Of a stretch of 51,165 nucleotides of DNA, positions 7,596 through 15,083 are shown in pieces; within the stretch, counting starts at the first letter, position 1; each line of letters opens with the position of its first letter. Source of the stretch: an uncultured Ruminococcus sp. (GTDB taxonomy: Bacteria; Bacillota; Clostridia; Oscillospirales; Ruminococcaceae); NCBI GenBank assembly GCA_945877315.1, contig CAMCRP010000017.1:1-51165 (forward strand), in the 5' to 3' direction. The notes beneath the pieces were generated by a model. It searched no databases. It was not told the DNA's origin and saw nothing but the letters and a program-made list of their open reading frames with translations. Position numbers and translations under genes: made by a program.

Positions 7596-8747
7596 ATGGG
7601 TGCATTGTCCGGTAAAACCGAAAAACGAGTGCTTTTTGTTGCCTCGGTGCTGAAAAAGCACATTATACAATTTCATATCCCCTATCTCCAATGGTTCAGG
7701 GAGCAAGGTTTTATCGTTGACGTGTGTGCCGCAAACGACCTGGAGGATAACGAAAATATCCCCCTTGATTTCTGCGATAATTACTATGACGTGCCCTTCT
7801 GCCGTTCCCCCTTTCATCTGAAAAATTTCATCGCCTTCCACAAGCTTAAAGGTATCATCTCCGAAAACAATTACGACATTATCCACTGCCACACCCCTAC
7901 CGCCGCAGCAATTGCAAGAATTGCCGCCGCAGACGCACGGAAAAAGGGCTGCCGCCTGCTTTACACCGCTCACGGATTTCACTTTTTCAAGGGTGCGTCC
8001 CCTGTCAGCAGGCTGTACTATTTCATTGAAAAAATGCTTTCGGGTATGACCGATGCCATTATTACCATTAACAGCGAGGATTTTGAAGCCTCAAAACGGC
8101 TTTGCGGCGGAAAATGCGATACATATCTTCTCCACGGCGTCGGCGTTGACACTAAGAAGATCGCCGAAATCACCGACGAGAAATCGGAGATACGCCGCCG
8201 TCTGAACATTCCCGAAAACGCCTTCACGGTCATGACAACCGCCGAGCTTAACCGAAACAAAAACATTTTCACCGCCCTGAAAGCCATTTCCCTGTGCGAA
8301 ACGGAAAATCTCCGATACATAATTTGCGGCAGCGGCGAGCTTCGCAAGGAATGTGAGAAATACGCCGAAAAGCTGGGCATTGGCGAAATAACCCATTTTC
8401 TGGGATACAGATACGACGTGCCCACGCTGCTCCACGCCGCCGACGTTTTCCTGTTTCCCTCCTACCGTGAGGGGCTGGGTATCGCCGCAATTGAAGCAAT
8501 GTCAGCAGGTGTTCCCGTTGTAGGCTCAAATATCCGTGGGATAACGGAATATGCCGCAAACGGCGCAAACAGCATACTTATGAACCCCTCCGACGCTGCG
8601 GGCTTCGCCAATGCCATTGACAGGCTGGCGGCAGACAGTGAGCTTCTCAAACGTCTGGGAGCTGCGGCGCAGTCCTCGGTGGACAAGTTTGATATTTCAA
8701 ATTCGGTCAGCACAATGGCTGAAATTTATGGTAAATATATGAGGTGA
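7596..8747 (+). CDS. GT4-family glycosyltransferase
   Basis: A 383-residue cytoplasmic GT-B glycosyltransferase. The N-terminal half is a GT4-like acceptor domain (RVLFVASVLKKHII, then HCHTPTAAAIAR and YTAHGFHFFKG). The C-terminal half is the nucleotide-sugar domain, with the E-x7-E element in FPSYREGLGIAAIEAMSAG. It most resembles enzymes that extend capsular or wall polysaccharide; donor and acceptor cannot be told from sequence. ATG 7596 lies only three bases after AAAAGGG, so TTG 7605 with AAGGGATGGG upstream is an alternative start. The next gene overlaps its stop codon, so this is the first gene of a GT4-GT2-ABC operon. Confidence 0.9.
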   Translation: MGALSGKTEKRVLFVASVLKKHIIQFHIPYLQWFREQGFIVDVCAANDLEDNENIPLDFCDNYYDVPFCRSPFHLKNFIAFHKLKGIISENNYDIIHCHTPTAAAIARIAAADARKKGCRLLYTAHGFHFFKGASPVSRLYYFIEKMLSGMTDAIITINSEDFEASKRLCGGKCDTYLLHGVGVDTKKIAEITDEKSEIRRRLNIPENAFTVMTTAELNRNKNIFTALKAISLCETENLRYIICGSGELRKECEKYAEKLGIGEITHFLGYRYDVPTLLHAADVFLFPSYREGLGIAAIEAMSAGVPVVGSNIRGITEYAANGANSILMNPSDAAGFANAIDRLAADSELLKRLGAAAQSSVDKFDISNSVSTMAEIYGKYMR

Positions 8748-9574
8748 AAAAGGTGCGGAGTTCCCCAAAAAAACCCGTAATTTCGGTAATTATGGGCGTT
8801 TACAACTGTCCAGACAGGCAGACAGCCGAACGTTCGGTGAACTCTGTGCTGAGCCAAAGCTTTTCTGATTTCGAGTTCATTATCTGCGACGACGGCTCGG
8901 ACAACGGCACGTTTGAGTGGCTGAAAGCACTGTCACATTCGGATAAACGTATAAAACTTGTCCGTCGGCATAAAAACAAAGGTCTGGCATCTGCACTGAA
9001 CCGCTGTATTTCCCTGTCACAAGGGGAATTTATCGCAAGGCAGGACGTTGACGATATTTCGGAAAAAGACCGTTTCAGACAGCAGCTGGACTTTCTGAAA
9101 GAACAGGAAAGCATCGCATTTGTCGGCTCCGACTGCCTTCTTGCGGACGAAAACGGCGGAATATTCGGCAGGCGGCATATGCCCGAAAGACCGAAGGCAT
9201 CGGATTTTCTGTTCAATCAGCCCTTTATCCACGGCTCTGTCATGTTCAGACGGTCGGCACTTGTTTCCGCAGGCGGGTACAAAACTGTGGGAATTTCCCG
9301 AAAATACGAGGATTACGAGCTTTTTATGCGGCTCTACTCCGCGGGGCAAAAAGGCGCAAACATTCCCCGCTGCCTTTATCGGTTCAGCGAAAAAAGCCTG
9401 GGCAGAAGGGTTTCCCCGCAAATGCGTGTTGACGAATTTTTCGTAAGACTGCGGGGCTTTCACGCTCTGGGACTGCTCCCCCGCTCATTTCCGTTTCTGC
9501 TGAAACCCTTGGCTATGATACTTCTTCCGCCCCGTCTGACGGCGAAAATACGGGCATTTTCAGAGGCAAGGTGA
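8744..9574 (+). CDS. GT2-family glycosyltransferase
   Basis: A protein of up to 276 residues with a GT-A fold. The N-terminus is VISVIMGVYNCPD, the nucleotide-binding Asp motif is ICDDGSDNGT, the metal-binding DXD is in RQDVDDIS, and the acceptor-side motif is KYEDYELFMRL. The frame opens with GTG 8744, which overlaps the upstream stop (GTGA). GTG 8753 is better spaced from GAGG at 8741-8744 and gives 273 residues. The protein is soluble, with a basic, hydrophobic C-terminus that may touch the membrane. It should add a sugar to the same polymer as the GT4 enzyme, with which it is translationally coupled. Confidence 0.9.
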   Translation: MKKVRSSPKKPVISVIMGVYNCPDRQTAERSVNSVLSQSFSDFEFIICDDGSDNGTFEWLKALSHSDKRIKLVRRHKNKGLASALNRCISLSQGEFIARQDVDDISEKDRFRQQLDFLKEQESIAFVGSDCLLADENGGIFGRRHMPERPKASDFLFNQPFIHGSVMFRRSALVSAGGYKTVGISRKYEDYELFMRLYSAGQKGANIPRCLYRFSEKSLGRRVSPQMRVDEFFVRLRGFHALGLLPRSFPFLLKPLAMILLPPRLTAKIRAFSEAR

Positions 9575-9582
9575 ATTTATCA

Positions 9583-10323
9583 ATGGTTGTAGATGTTAAA
9601 AATGTTACTATCGGCTATATGGTGGGCGATTTTCGGGACATTGGACTAAAGGACCTTATTGCCCGAAAGATCAAGGGCACATACAGCGTAAAGACCTTCA
9701 ACGCGGTGGAAAATGTTTCCTTTTCGCTGAATAGAGGCGATTTTCTCGGAATAATCGGCAGAAACGGTGCGGGAAAATCCACTCTGCTAAAGGCGGTAAG
9801 CGGCGTTATGGAGCCTTTGGAGGGCAGTATTACCGTTGATGGGAATGTTTCCGCTCTGCTGGAGCTGGGCGCAGGCTTTGACAGCGAAATGACCGTCAAG
9901 GAAAACACCATGCTCAGAGGTGCGCTTATGGGCTATTCCAAGGCGACCATGCAAAAGGAATATGACCGAATAATCGAATTTGCGGAGCTGAAGGAGTTCG
10001 AGAACTACCGATTTTCGCAGCTGTCCTCGGGTATGAAATCAAGGCTGGCATTTTCCGTGGCAAGCCTTATAAAGCCTGAAATTCTAGTGGTTGACGAGGT
10101 TCTTTCCGTGGGGGACGGCGCATTCAGAGAAAAAAGCGAAAAGAAAATGCTGGAGATAATGCGGGGCGGCGTCACCACCATATTTGTGTCCCACTCCGTC
10201 GGTCAGGTAAGAAAGCTCTGCAGCAAGGCACTTTGGCTGGAAAAGGGCAAAACCATGGCGTTTGGCGACACAAAATCCGTCTGCGATGAGTATGAAAAAT
10301 TTCTGAAAAGCCTTAACAAGTAA
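9583..10323 (+). CDS. Polysaccharide-export type ABC transporter ATPase (Wzt/TagH-like)
   Basis: A 246-residue ATPase of the ABC-2 polysaccharide/teichoic-acid export subgroup. The N-terminal extension with KTFNAVENVSFSLNRGD is typical. Walker A is GRNGAGKST, the signature is LSSGMKSRLAF, Walker B is ILVVDEVLSVGD, and the H-loop is FVSHS. ATG 9583 is preferred, with AAGGTGA at 9568-9574; the frame itself is open from GTG 9571, overlapping the upstream stop. It would power export of a glycan made by the two transferases before it. No ABC-2 permease gene is adjacent: a terminator follows at once, so the membrane partner must lie elsewhere. There is no C-terminal carbohydrate-binding domain. Confidence 0.9.
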   Translation: MVVDVKNVTIGYMVGDFRDIGLKDLIARKIKGTYSVKTFNAVENVSFSLNRGDFLGIIGRNGAGKSTLLKAVSGVMEPLEGSITVDGNVSALLELGAGFDSEMTVKENTMLRGALMGYSKATMQKEYDRIIEFAELKEFENYRFSQLSSGMKSRLAFSVASLIKPEILVVDEVLSVGDGAFREKSEKKMLEIMRGGVTTIFVSHSVGQVRKLCSKALWLEKGKTMAFGDTKSVCDEYEKFLKSLNK

Positions 10324-10351
10324 CGTCTTTTGGATTCCAAAGGTCGTTTTT
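10322..10351 (+). terminator. Intrinsic terminator of the glycosyltransferase operon
   Basis: AACGTCTTTTGG pairs with CCAAAGGTCGTT with one mismatch and one wobble, followed by T residues. The left arm includes the last two bases of the stop codon. Confidence 0.65.
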
Positions 10352-10376
10352 GTCGTTATTTGAAGATATATTTTCA

Positions 10377-10405
10377 TTGACTTTCCATATATTGTAATGT
10401 ATAAT
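10377..10405 (+). promoter_or_regulatory. Sigma-A promoter
   Basis: TTGACT at 10377-10382 and TATAAT at 10400-10405, spacer 17. The transcript would start close to the ribosome site of the 85-residue protein gene. Confidence 0.75.
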
Positions 10406-10428
10406 AACAATATATGGAGGTAGTGTCA

Positions 10429-10686
10429 ATGGGCAGATGTATTATGGAAGAAAAATATCACCGAAACAGGGTTTCCTGTCGGCTGACAGTCTGCGGTTCG
10501 GGCAGAAAGGTCGAAATAAGCGACGGCAGCACTGCCGCTGAGGAGGTGTTCTCCGACGCCGACGAAGCCGAACTGGTCTACCTTTCCGCCTGCGGGCTGG
10601 AGCTGCTCCCCGACTGCCTGCACGCACTTTGTCTGCATATCAGGCGGGAAATGTCCGAAAATCGGGAAGATGAAATTGTAAATTAA
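10429..10686 (+). CDS. Small hypothetical protein, 85 residues
   Basis: The start is ATG 10429, placed 8 bases after GGAGG at 10416-10420. An upstream ATG at 10414 overlaps that ribosome site and is unlikely. The product is acidic and Cys-containing (six Cys, among them VSCRLTVCGSG and SACGLELLPDCLHALCLHI), with no signal peptide or membrane segment. It has its own near-consensus promoter and a weak terminator, which supports expression. The family is not recognised. Confidence 0.6.
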   Translation: MGRCIMEEKYHRNRVSCRLTVCGSGRKVEISDGSTAAEEVFSDADEAELVYLSACGLELLPDCLHALCLHIRREMSENREDEIVN

Positions 10687-10726
10687 ATATGAAATTGATT
10701 GATTATTTGTATTTGGACCTATTCAA

Positions 10727-10748
10727 CCCGCCTTTTTACGGGATTTTT
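10727..10748 (+). terminator. Weak intrinsic terminator
   Basis: Short stem CCCG/CGGG with an 8-base loop, followed by ATTTTT. Confidence 0.4.
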
Positions 10749-10787
10749 CGACATTTTTTACTTTTCGGGAAAAATTCAAAAAAATGC

Positions 10788-10816
10788 TTGACATTTCGAT
10801 TTAGTTGTGATATAAT
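10788..10816 (+). promoter_or_regulatory. Consensus promoter for tRNA-Leu
   Basis: TTGACA at 10788-10793 and TATAAT at 10811-10816 with a 17-base spacer: a perfect consensus, as expected for a stable RNA gene. Confidence 0.85.
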
Positions 10817-10886
10817 AATAAAGCAGTCGGGAGAGAGAACAAAATCCCTTAAAGATTTTTCCTCCTTCTGCAAAAAATGTTAAGAT

Positions 10887-10973
10887 GCGAGTGTGCTGGA
10901 ATCGGCAGACAGGCTAGCTTGAGGTGCTAGTGTTGGAAACGACGTGTGGGTTCAAGTCCCGTCACTCGCACCA
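10887..10973 (+). tRNA. tRNA-Leu (anticodon GAG)
   Basis: A class II tRNA with acceptor stem GCGAGTG/CACTCGC, a long variable arm (GTTGGAAACGAC) and T-loop GGGTTCAAGTCCC. The anticodon stem CTAGC/GCTAG surrounds the loop TTGAGGT, with anticodon GAG at 10921-10923. The CCA tail is encoded (10971-10973). It reads CUC/CUU leucine codons. Confidence 0.95.
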
Positions 10974-10978
10974 GATTT

Positions 10979-11020
10979 AGCCCGCAGAATGTGTAAGCGT
11001 TCTGCGGGCTTTCTGTTTTT
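10979..11020 (+). terminator. Terminator of tRNA-Leu
   Basis: Eleven-bp stem AGCCCGCAGAA/TTCTGCGGGCT, then TTCTGTTTTT. Confidence 0.88.
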
Positions 11021-11076
11021 ATGCGACAGAGCTCTTTGGAACGATGAGAAAGGCATCAATAAATACAAAAATCATA

Positions 11077-11105
11077 TTGACATTTACCGAGGAAAATGCT
11101 ACTAT
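11077..11105 (+). promoter_or_regulatory. Sigma-A promoter for the secreted repeat protein
   Basis: TTGACA at 11077-11082 and TACTAT at 11100-11105, spacer 17. Confidence 0.65.
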
Positions 11106-11145
11106 TATATATAGGTAATTTATGATGTTAAGAGGAGGATACAAA

Positions 11146-12057
11146 ATGAAACTTTCAAAAAGAATTGCGGCTGTTCTGGCAGCTGCTGTAATGAGCTGTA
11201 CTGCTGTTGCTCCCATTTCTGCGTCTGCAGCAAAAACAAGTCCCACCAAGACTTCATCTTCCGCAAAAACAGGTAAAACAGGCTTCTCAAAGAAAAACGG
11301 CAAATATTACTATTACAAAAACGGTACTATGGTAAAAAGCAGCTTTGTCAAGCATAACGACAAATACTACTATTTCCTTACCGACGGTCAGATGGCGACC
11401 TCATGGGTCAAGCTGGACGGCACCTACTACCGCTTCGGCACTGACGGAATTATGTACACCGGTTGGAAAAAGATAGACAACAAATGGTACTATTTCGGCA
11501 ATGACGGAAAGATGCGCACAGGCACTGTGACCATCGGTGGAAAGAGCTACAAATTCAGCTCCGCTGGCGTCTGGGACGGTAAGGCGGGCACTGCTGTCAC
11601 AACAACAGCAGCAACTACTGCCAAAAAGTCCGTTGACTACACCTGCACAAAGGAAGATATTATCGCAATCAAGGGGCTTAAAGAGGGTCAGTACACCTAT
11701 GTGAGCAGCAAAAATCTCCTTTATTACCGCTGCAAATTCCTGAACAAGGACGCTATTGCCTACTACTATTTCGATAACGGAAAGCTTGCTTTTTATGCAA
11801 CAGGTATCCTTAATTTCAATCTTACAGAAAACGATATGCAGTCCGCCTATAAGACACTTGCAGACACTTACAATAAGTCCCTTGGCAAGTCCGTCATGAC
11901 CTATGACGAGATACAGGGCGAGGTATGGCAGTCGGGCAAAAACTTCGTTATCGTTGCATATGCAAACGGAGTAGTTATGTCTATGAATGTCAGTGCGGAT
12001 TATATGCAGGCACTCAACAGCGGCAAGGCAACACTGCCCGATTTCAGCGACCGTTGA
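11146..12057 (+). CDS. Secreted protein with choline/cell-wall-binding repeats and a conserved C-terminal domain
   Basis: The start is ATG 11146 after AGAGGAGG; upstream ATGs in frame precede the ribosome site. The 303-residue product begins with a signal peptide (KLSKRIAAVLAAAVMSC, ending near ASAAK). A Lys/Ser/Thr linker and about five aromatic wall-binding repeats follow, roughly residues 45-145 (for example GWKKIDNKWYYFGNDGKMRTG without its last residue). These are of the CW_binding/choline-binding type that hold proteins on wall polymers. A Thr-rich spacer leads to a C-terminal domain of about 130 residues that starts VDYTCTKEDIIAIKGLKEG. The same domain forms most of the next gene's product. 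The domain is not one I recognise. The two genes are 20 bases apart and form an operon. Confidence 0.85.
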   Translation: MKLSKRIAAVLAAAVMSCTAVAPISASAAKTSPTKTSSSAKTGKTGFSKKNGKYYYYKNGTMVKSSFVKHNDKYYYFLTDGQMATSWVKLDGTYYRFGTDGIMYTGWKKIDNKWYYFGNDGKMRTGTVTIGGKSYKFSSAGVWDGKAGTAVTTTAATTAKKSVDYTCTKEDIIAIKGLKEGQYTYVSSKNLLYYRCKFLNKDAIAYYYFDNGKLAFYATGILNFNLTENDMQSAYKTLADTYNKSLGKSVMTYDEIQGEVWQSGKNFVIVAYANGVVMSMNVSADYMQALNSGKATLPDFSDR

Positions 12058-12077
12058 TAGAATAAGGAGAATATACA

Positions 12078-12659
12078 ATGAAGCTTTCAGGTAGATTTTC
12101 AGCTCTGCTGACTGCCGCCGTTATATGCTGCACCGCTGCTCCCCTGTCCGTTTCTGCGGTCAGACGGAAAACAGATTCGGCTATTCCCGAGATCACGCAG
12201 GAGCAGACGGAAACAACAGCCGCACCGCAAAAAACTTCTATTGACTACTCCTGCACCGTTGAAGAAGTCATAGCCATCAAGGGGCTAAAAGAAAATCAGT
12301 ACACGGTCAAAAACAATATTCTCAGCTACCGCTGCAAATCTATGGGAAAGGAAGCCGTTACCTGCTGCTATTTCTATAACGGCGTTCTCGCTTTCTCCTT
12401 AACGGGGATAATCAAGGCAGACCTCCCCGACAGCGAGCTGCAGTCAGCCTTTGATTCCATTGTGAATTCCTACTCCGCTTCGTTGGGCGAACCGACCATA
12501 AGCTACGAAAACATACAGGGCGGTGTCTGGAAAGCAGGTGAAAACTACGTTATTGCCGCTTATCCCGGTGACGCTGTTGTAACAATGAACATGAGCAAAA
12601 GCTATATGAACGAGCTTATCGAAGGAAACACGGTAATGCCAGCTTTGTGGAATCCTTAA
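12078..12659 (+). CDS. Secreted paralogue carrying only the C-terminal domain
   Basis: A 193-residue protein with a signal peptide (KLSGRFSALLTAAVICC, ending near SVSAV) and a short Thr/Glu/Gln linker. A domain beginning IDYSCTVEEVIAIKGLKEN follows, clearly homologous to the end of the upstream protein: shared features are IAIKGLKE, SYRCK/YYRCK, the NGxLAF block and the IQGxVWxxGxNYVI block. It lacks the wall-binding repeats, so it is predicted to be released or to act with its wall-anchored neighbour. The start ATG 12078 follows AAGGAG. The gene pair looks like a local duplication in which one copy kept, or gained, the binding repeats. Confidence 0.8.
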   Translation: MKLSGRFSALLTAAVICCTAAPLSVSAVRRKTDSAIPEITQEQTETTAAPQKTSIDYSCTVEEVIAIKGLKENQYTVKNNILSYRCKSMGKEAVTCCYFYNGVLAFSLTGIIKADLPDSELQSAFDSIVNSYSASLGEPTISYENIQGGVWKAGENYVIAAYPGDAVVTMNMSKSYMNELIEGNTVMPALWNP

Positions 12660-12665
12660 AAATAA

Positions 12666-12714
12666 AAATTCAGCCGTCCGAGGCGTTTGATCCCTTCGGA
12701 CGGCTGAATTTTTT
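12666..12714. terminator. Bidirectional terminator between convergent genes
   Basis: AAATTCAGCCGTCCGA pairs with TCGGACGGCTGAATTT around a 14-base loop. A/T runs on both sides serve the secreted-protein operon (plus strand) and the HPr-like gene (minus strand). Confidence 0.88.
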
Positions 12715-12970
12715 ACACGTTCTCCTTAAAAAATACTTCCATTGCTGCAATTGCTTCGTCCTCGTCCGCACCCTCGGCAGTGACCGTTACCGTCGCACCG
12801 CATTTTACCGCAAGACCCATAATTCCGAACAGCCTTGTAGCTTCCGCGGACCTGCCGCCGCTTGTTATCTTAATGACCGATGAAAATTTGCCCGCTTCCT
12901 TAACGAGCATTCCTGCGGGCCGTGCGTGAAGTCCCATTGAATCCGTTACCCGATAATCGAAGCTTTTCAT
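12713..12970 (-). CDS. HPr-like phosphocarrier protein without Ser46
   Basis: The start is ATG 12970, seven bases after AAGGAGG on the minus strand, giving 85 residues; ten more codons are open upstream but overlap the ribosome site. With this start the active-site histidine falls exactly at position 15 in GLHARPAG, as in PTS HPr. The regulatory site is different: residue 46, serine in Firmicute HPr (KSIMGVM context), is arginine here (ATRLFGIMG). HPr kinase could not phosphorylate it there, so it should not act as a CcpA corepressor in the usual way. It may be a dedicated phosphocarrier or an auxiliary HPr. No EI or EII gene is nearby. Confidence 0.9.
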   Translation of the reverse strand: MKSFDYRVTDSMGLHARPAGMLVKEAGKFSSVIKITSGGRSAEATRLFGIMGLAVKCGATVTVTAEGADEDEAIAAMEVFFKENV

Positions 12971-13016
12971 ATGCCCCGCCTCCTTGTTCACCGTGGACAC
13001 GGCTTTTATTACTTAT

Positions 13017-13045
13017 ATTCTATCACATTTCCTTAATAATGTAAA
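13017..13045 (-). promoter_or_regulatory. Promoter of the HPr-like gene
   Basis: On the minus strand TTTACA (13045-13040) and TAGAAT (13022-13017) with a 17-base spacer. Confidence 0.65.
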
Positions 13046-13067
13046 TACCCTATCCCGCAATTTTTCG

Positions 13068-13101
13068 GAATATTTTTTTGAGATGGACAATACCATATAA
13101 C
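13068..13101 (+). promoter_or_regulatory. Possible sigma-E-type sporulation promoter
   Basis: GAATATTT at 13068-13075 fits the sigma-E -35 consensus (GHATANNT). CATATAAC at 13094-13101 partly fits the -10 (CATACAHT), with an 18-base spacer. No good sigma-A promoter is seen here. The assignment is tentative but agrees with the SleC-like product downstream. Confidence 0.3.
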
Positions 13102-13126
13102 ATAACCATAAAAAGGAGTGCAGCCT

Positions 13127-13672
13127 ATGCCCGAAAAATATACCGATAAAGTCAGCGATAAATATCGTGAGGAGCTAATGCGGCTCTACAACAGCACCAA
13201 AAACGAACGCTATGCCGTTTCCGAGGATCAGCTAAAGCCCCCCGACCCCTTTGCGGCTGCGGGCGTATCTCCGAAATTCCCCCCGCCTGACGAATCGGCA
13301 TTCACCAAGCCGCCCGAAAAGGAAGAACCTCTTCCCGAAACCCTCCCCGACACAGGCGGAACCGAAGGCTATTTGCAGGCTGAAATAACCACAGGCGGCA
13401 GCTTTCCCGTAAAATCGGCGGTTATCACAGTTACCGAGCTTGTTGACGGAAAAGTTATTATCCGAAAGATACTTTTCTCCGACCATAACGGACGGACGGA
13501 AACCGCCGCTCTCTCCGCAGAGGTCCCCGAGGGTTCGCCCTATAAGCCTTACAATATCAAGGTCACAGCAGAGGGATATTACGCCTCCGATGACATTACC
13601 GTTCCCATTTTTCCCGACATAAAATCCGTCCAGCCCGTAGATCTTATCCCGCTGCCCGAGGGAACGCAATGA
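13127..13672 (+). CDS. SleC N-terminal-type beta-sandwich protein
   Basis: A 181-residue protein from ATG 13127 (AAGGAG at 13113-13118). The first 80 residues are charged and Pro-rich, probably disordered (KPPDPFAAAGVSPKFPPP). The rest is a carboxypeptidase-regulatory/transthyretin-like sandwich: YLQAEITTGGSFPVKSA, then KPYNIKVTAEGYY and VPIFPDIKSVQPVDLIPLP. That ending is characteristic of the prodomain region of clostridial spore cortex-lytic enzyme SleC and related spore proteins. No hydrolase domain and no signal peptide are present, consistent with deposition into the spore from the mother cell. It heads an operon with two peptidoglycan-binding proteins, 13 bases from the next start. Confidence 0.7.
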   Translation: MPEKYTDKVSDKYREELMRLYNSTKNERYAVSEDQLKPPDPFAAAGVSPKFPPPDESAFTKPPEKEEPLPETLPDTGGTEGYLQAEITTGGSFPVKSAVITVTELVDGKVIIRKILFSDHNGRTETAALSAEVPEGSPYKPYNIKVTAEGYYASDDITVPIFPDIKSVQPVDLIPLPEGTQ

Positions 13673-13685
13673 AAGGAGCAAGCCA

Positions 13686-14507
13686 ATGGACATAAAAACC
13701 AACCGCACTGCCCTTCGCATTGTTATGAACAGGATATCCGCAGTCTACACGGACATTCCGAAGATAGTACCCGCCGAATCCGACGGCGGTATCTCCGAAC
13801 GGGACGCCCTGAAAAGGTTCGGGGAAATATTCTCCGTATCCGACATTGACAACAGGTTTTACGACAAAATTATGTCCGTTTACAATTCATTGAAAAGACT
13901 TTGCCGCACCGACCTTTCACGGGAAATATCATTGCAGTATGACAGCGACCTGAAATTTGGCGACAGGGGCGAGGGTGTGACCGCACTCCAGCGAATGTTA
14001 TCAGCTGTGCTGCTGTTCCACGGTACGGATATTTTCACGGAGATAACGGGAGATTTCGATTCCGACACAGAAGCGGCAGTCTGCGCCTTTGCAAAGCTCT
14101 ACGGCCTTCCGCCTACGGGAATTGCCGACAAAAAGCTTACGGACTATCTTGTGAGATGCTACCTGGGGATTGCCGCTGTTATCCCACATTTATGTCAGGA
14201 AGAAATTATCCCATTTAATGGACAGATGCTAAGAGAGGGAATGTCGGGCGATAACGTCGAACAGCTTCAAAAAATGCTCAACCGCCTGCACGAGGAATTC
14301 CCCGAAATACCAAAACTAACCGTCACGGGACGCTTCGGCAGCCTTACCGCAAAGGCAGTCAAGGAGGCTCAGCGGCTCTTAGGCATACCCGCCACGGGAG
14401 CAGTCGGCAGCAACACTTGGAACGGAATTGCGGAAATATGCTCCGACCTGTCCGCAGGCTCACAGGCAGCCGTTGGACAGTTCCCCGGGTACATAATGAA
14501 ACAATAG
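13686..14507 (+). CDS. Protein with two peptidoglycan-binding (PG_binding_1) domains
   Basis: A 273-residue protein starting at ATG 13686 after AAAGGAG. The first ~90 residues are helical and unassigned. Two PG_binding_1 modules follow. The first spans about 95-165 (KFGDRGEGVTALQRML ... AKLYGLPPTGIADKK) and the second about 180-255 (REGMSGDNVEQLQKML ... AQRLLGIPATGAVGSNTW). Each has the typical G-x-x-V-xx-LQ and LPxTG-x-D/G pattern. There is no signal peptide and no catalytic domain. With the upstream SleC-type protein it looks like the non-catalytic half of a spore cortex-associated protein spread over separate genes. Confidence 0.8.
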   Translation: MDIKTNRTALRIVMNRISAVYTDIPKIVPAESDGGISERDALKRFGEIFSVSDIDNRFYDKIMSVYNSLKRLCRTDLSREISLQYDSDLKFGDRGEGVTALQRMLSAVLLFHGTDIFTEITGDFDSDTEAAVCAFAKLYGLPPTGIADKKLTDYLVRCYLGIAAVIPHLCQEEIIPFNGQMLREGMSGDNVEQLQKMLNRLHEEFPEIPKLTVTGRFGSLTAKAVKEAQRLLGIPATGAVGSNTWNGIAEICSDLSAGSQAAVGQFPGYIMKQ

Positions 14508-14522
14508 AAAGGCGGCGATATT

Positions 14523-15041
14523 GTGCCATATTCTTCGACAGAAAAAGCGGAGCATATCAGGCAGCTTCAAATGATGCTCAGAGCCGTTTCCTTTGCTGAC
14601 GAAAACGTGCCGAGAATAGTCCCCGACGGCTTTTACGGCTCGGCAACGGCAGAAGCGGTCAAGGCATTTCAGCAGGCATACGGTCTGCCGCCAACAGGCG
14701 AAACCGATTTTGCCACATGGGAAGAGCTGAAAAAGCGCAGCCAAACCGCCGAAGTTTATCATTCAAAACCGCTTATGATAAATCCCTTCGGTTCGGCTGT
14801 GAATGTTATCAAAAAAGGTGACAAATCCCCCGCTGCGGCAATACTTCAAGCAATGCTGCTTGCGATTTCCGAGAAATATCCGAACATTGGAAATATCACC
14901 GTAAGCTGCAGCTTCGACAGTTCCTCGGAAATTGCCCTGCGCCGTTTCCAAAAGCTTTGCGGACTTCCTCCCACAGGCGAAGCGGACATTTTTACATGGA
15001 ATTGTCTTGCGAGATTTTTCAATTCCTTAAATGAATACTGA
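14523..15041 (+). CDS. Second peptidoglycan-binding repeat protein
   Basis: A 172-residue protein from GTG 14523, with AAAGGCGG seven bases upstream; no ATG is available near the conserved N-terminus. It consists almost entirely of two PG_binding_1 modules. The first covers about residues 8-75 (HIRQLQMMLRAV ... FQQAYGLPPTGETDFATW) and the second about 92-165 (AAAILQAMLLAI ... FQKLCGLPPTGEADIFTW). It is the third gene of the SleC-type operon and has no enzyme domain or secretion signal. All three products together resemble one split multi-domain protein. Confidence 0.8.
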   Translation: MPYSSTEKAEHIRQLQMMLRAVSFADENVPRIVPDGFYGSATAEAVKAFQQAYGLPPTGETDFATWEELKKRSQTAEVYHSKPLMINPFGSAVNVIKKGDKSPAAAILQAMLLAISEKYPNIGNITVSCSFDSSSEIALRRFQKLCGLPPTGEADIFTWNCLARFFNSLNEY

Positions 15042-15042
15042 C

Positions 15043-15077
15043 AAAAAGGCAGCCGAGGTTTTTTCCCGACTGCCTTT
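15043..15077. terminator. Bidirectional terminator between convergent operons
   Basis: AAAGGCAG/CTGCCTTT stem with T runs on both strands, serving the peptidoglycan-binding operon and ppk. Confidence 0.7.
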
Positions 15078-15083
15078 GCATTT

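Noticed and set aside
10689-10883. A 64-codon frame upstream of tRNA-Leu
   Set aside because: It overlaps a weak terminator and the consensus tRNA promoter and has no ribosome site.
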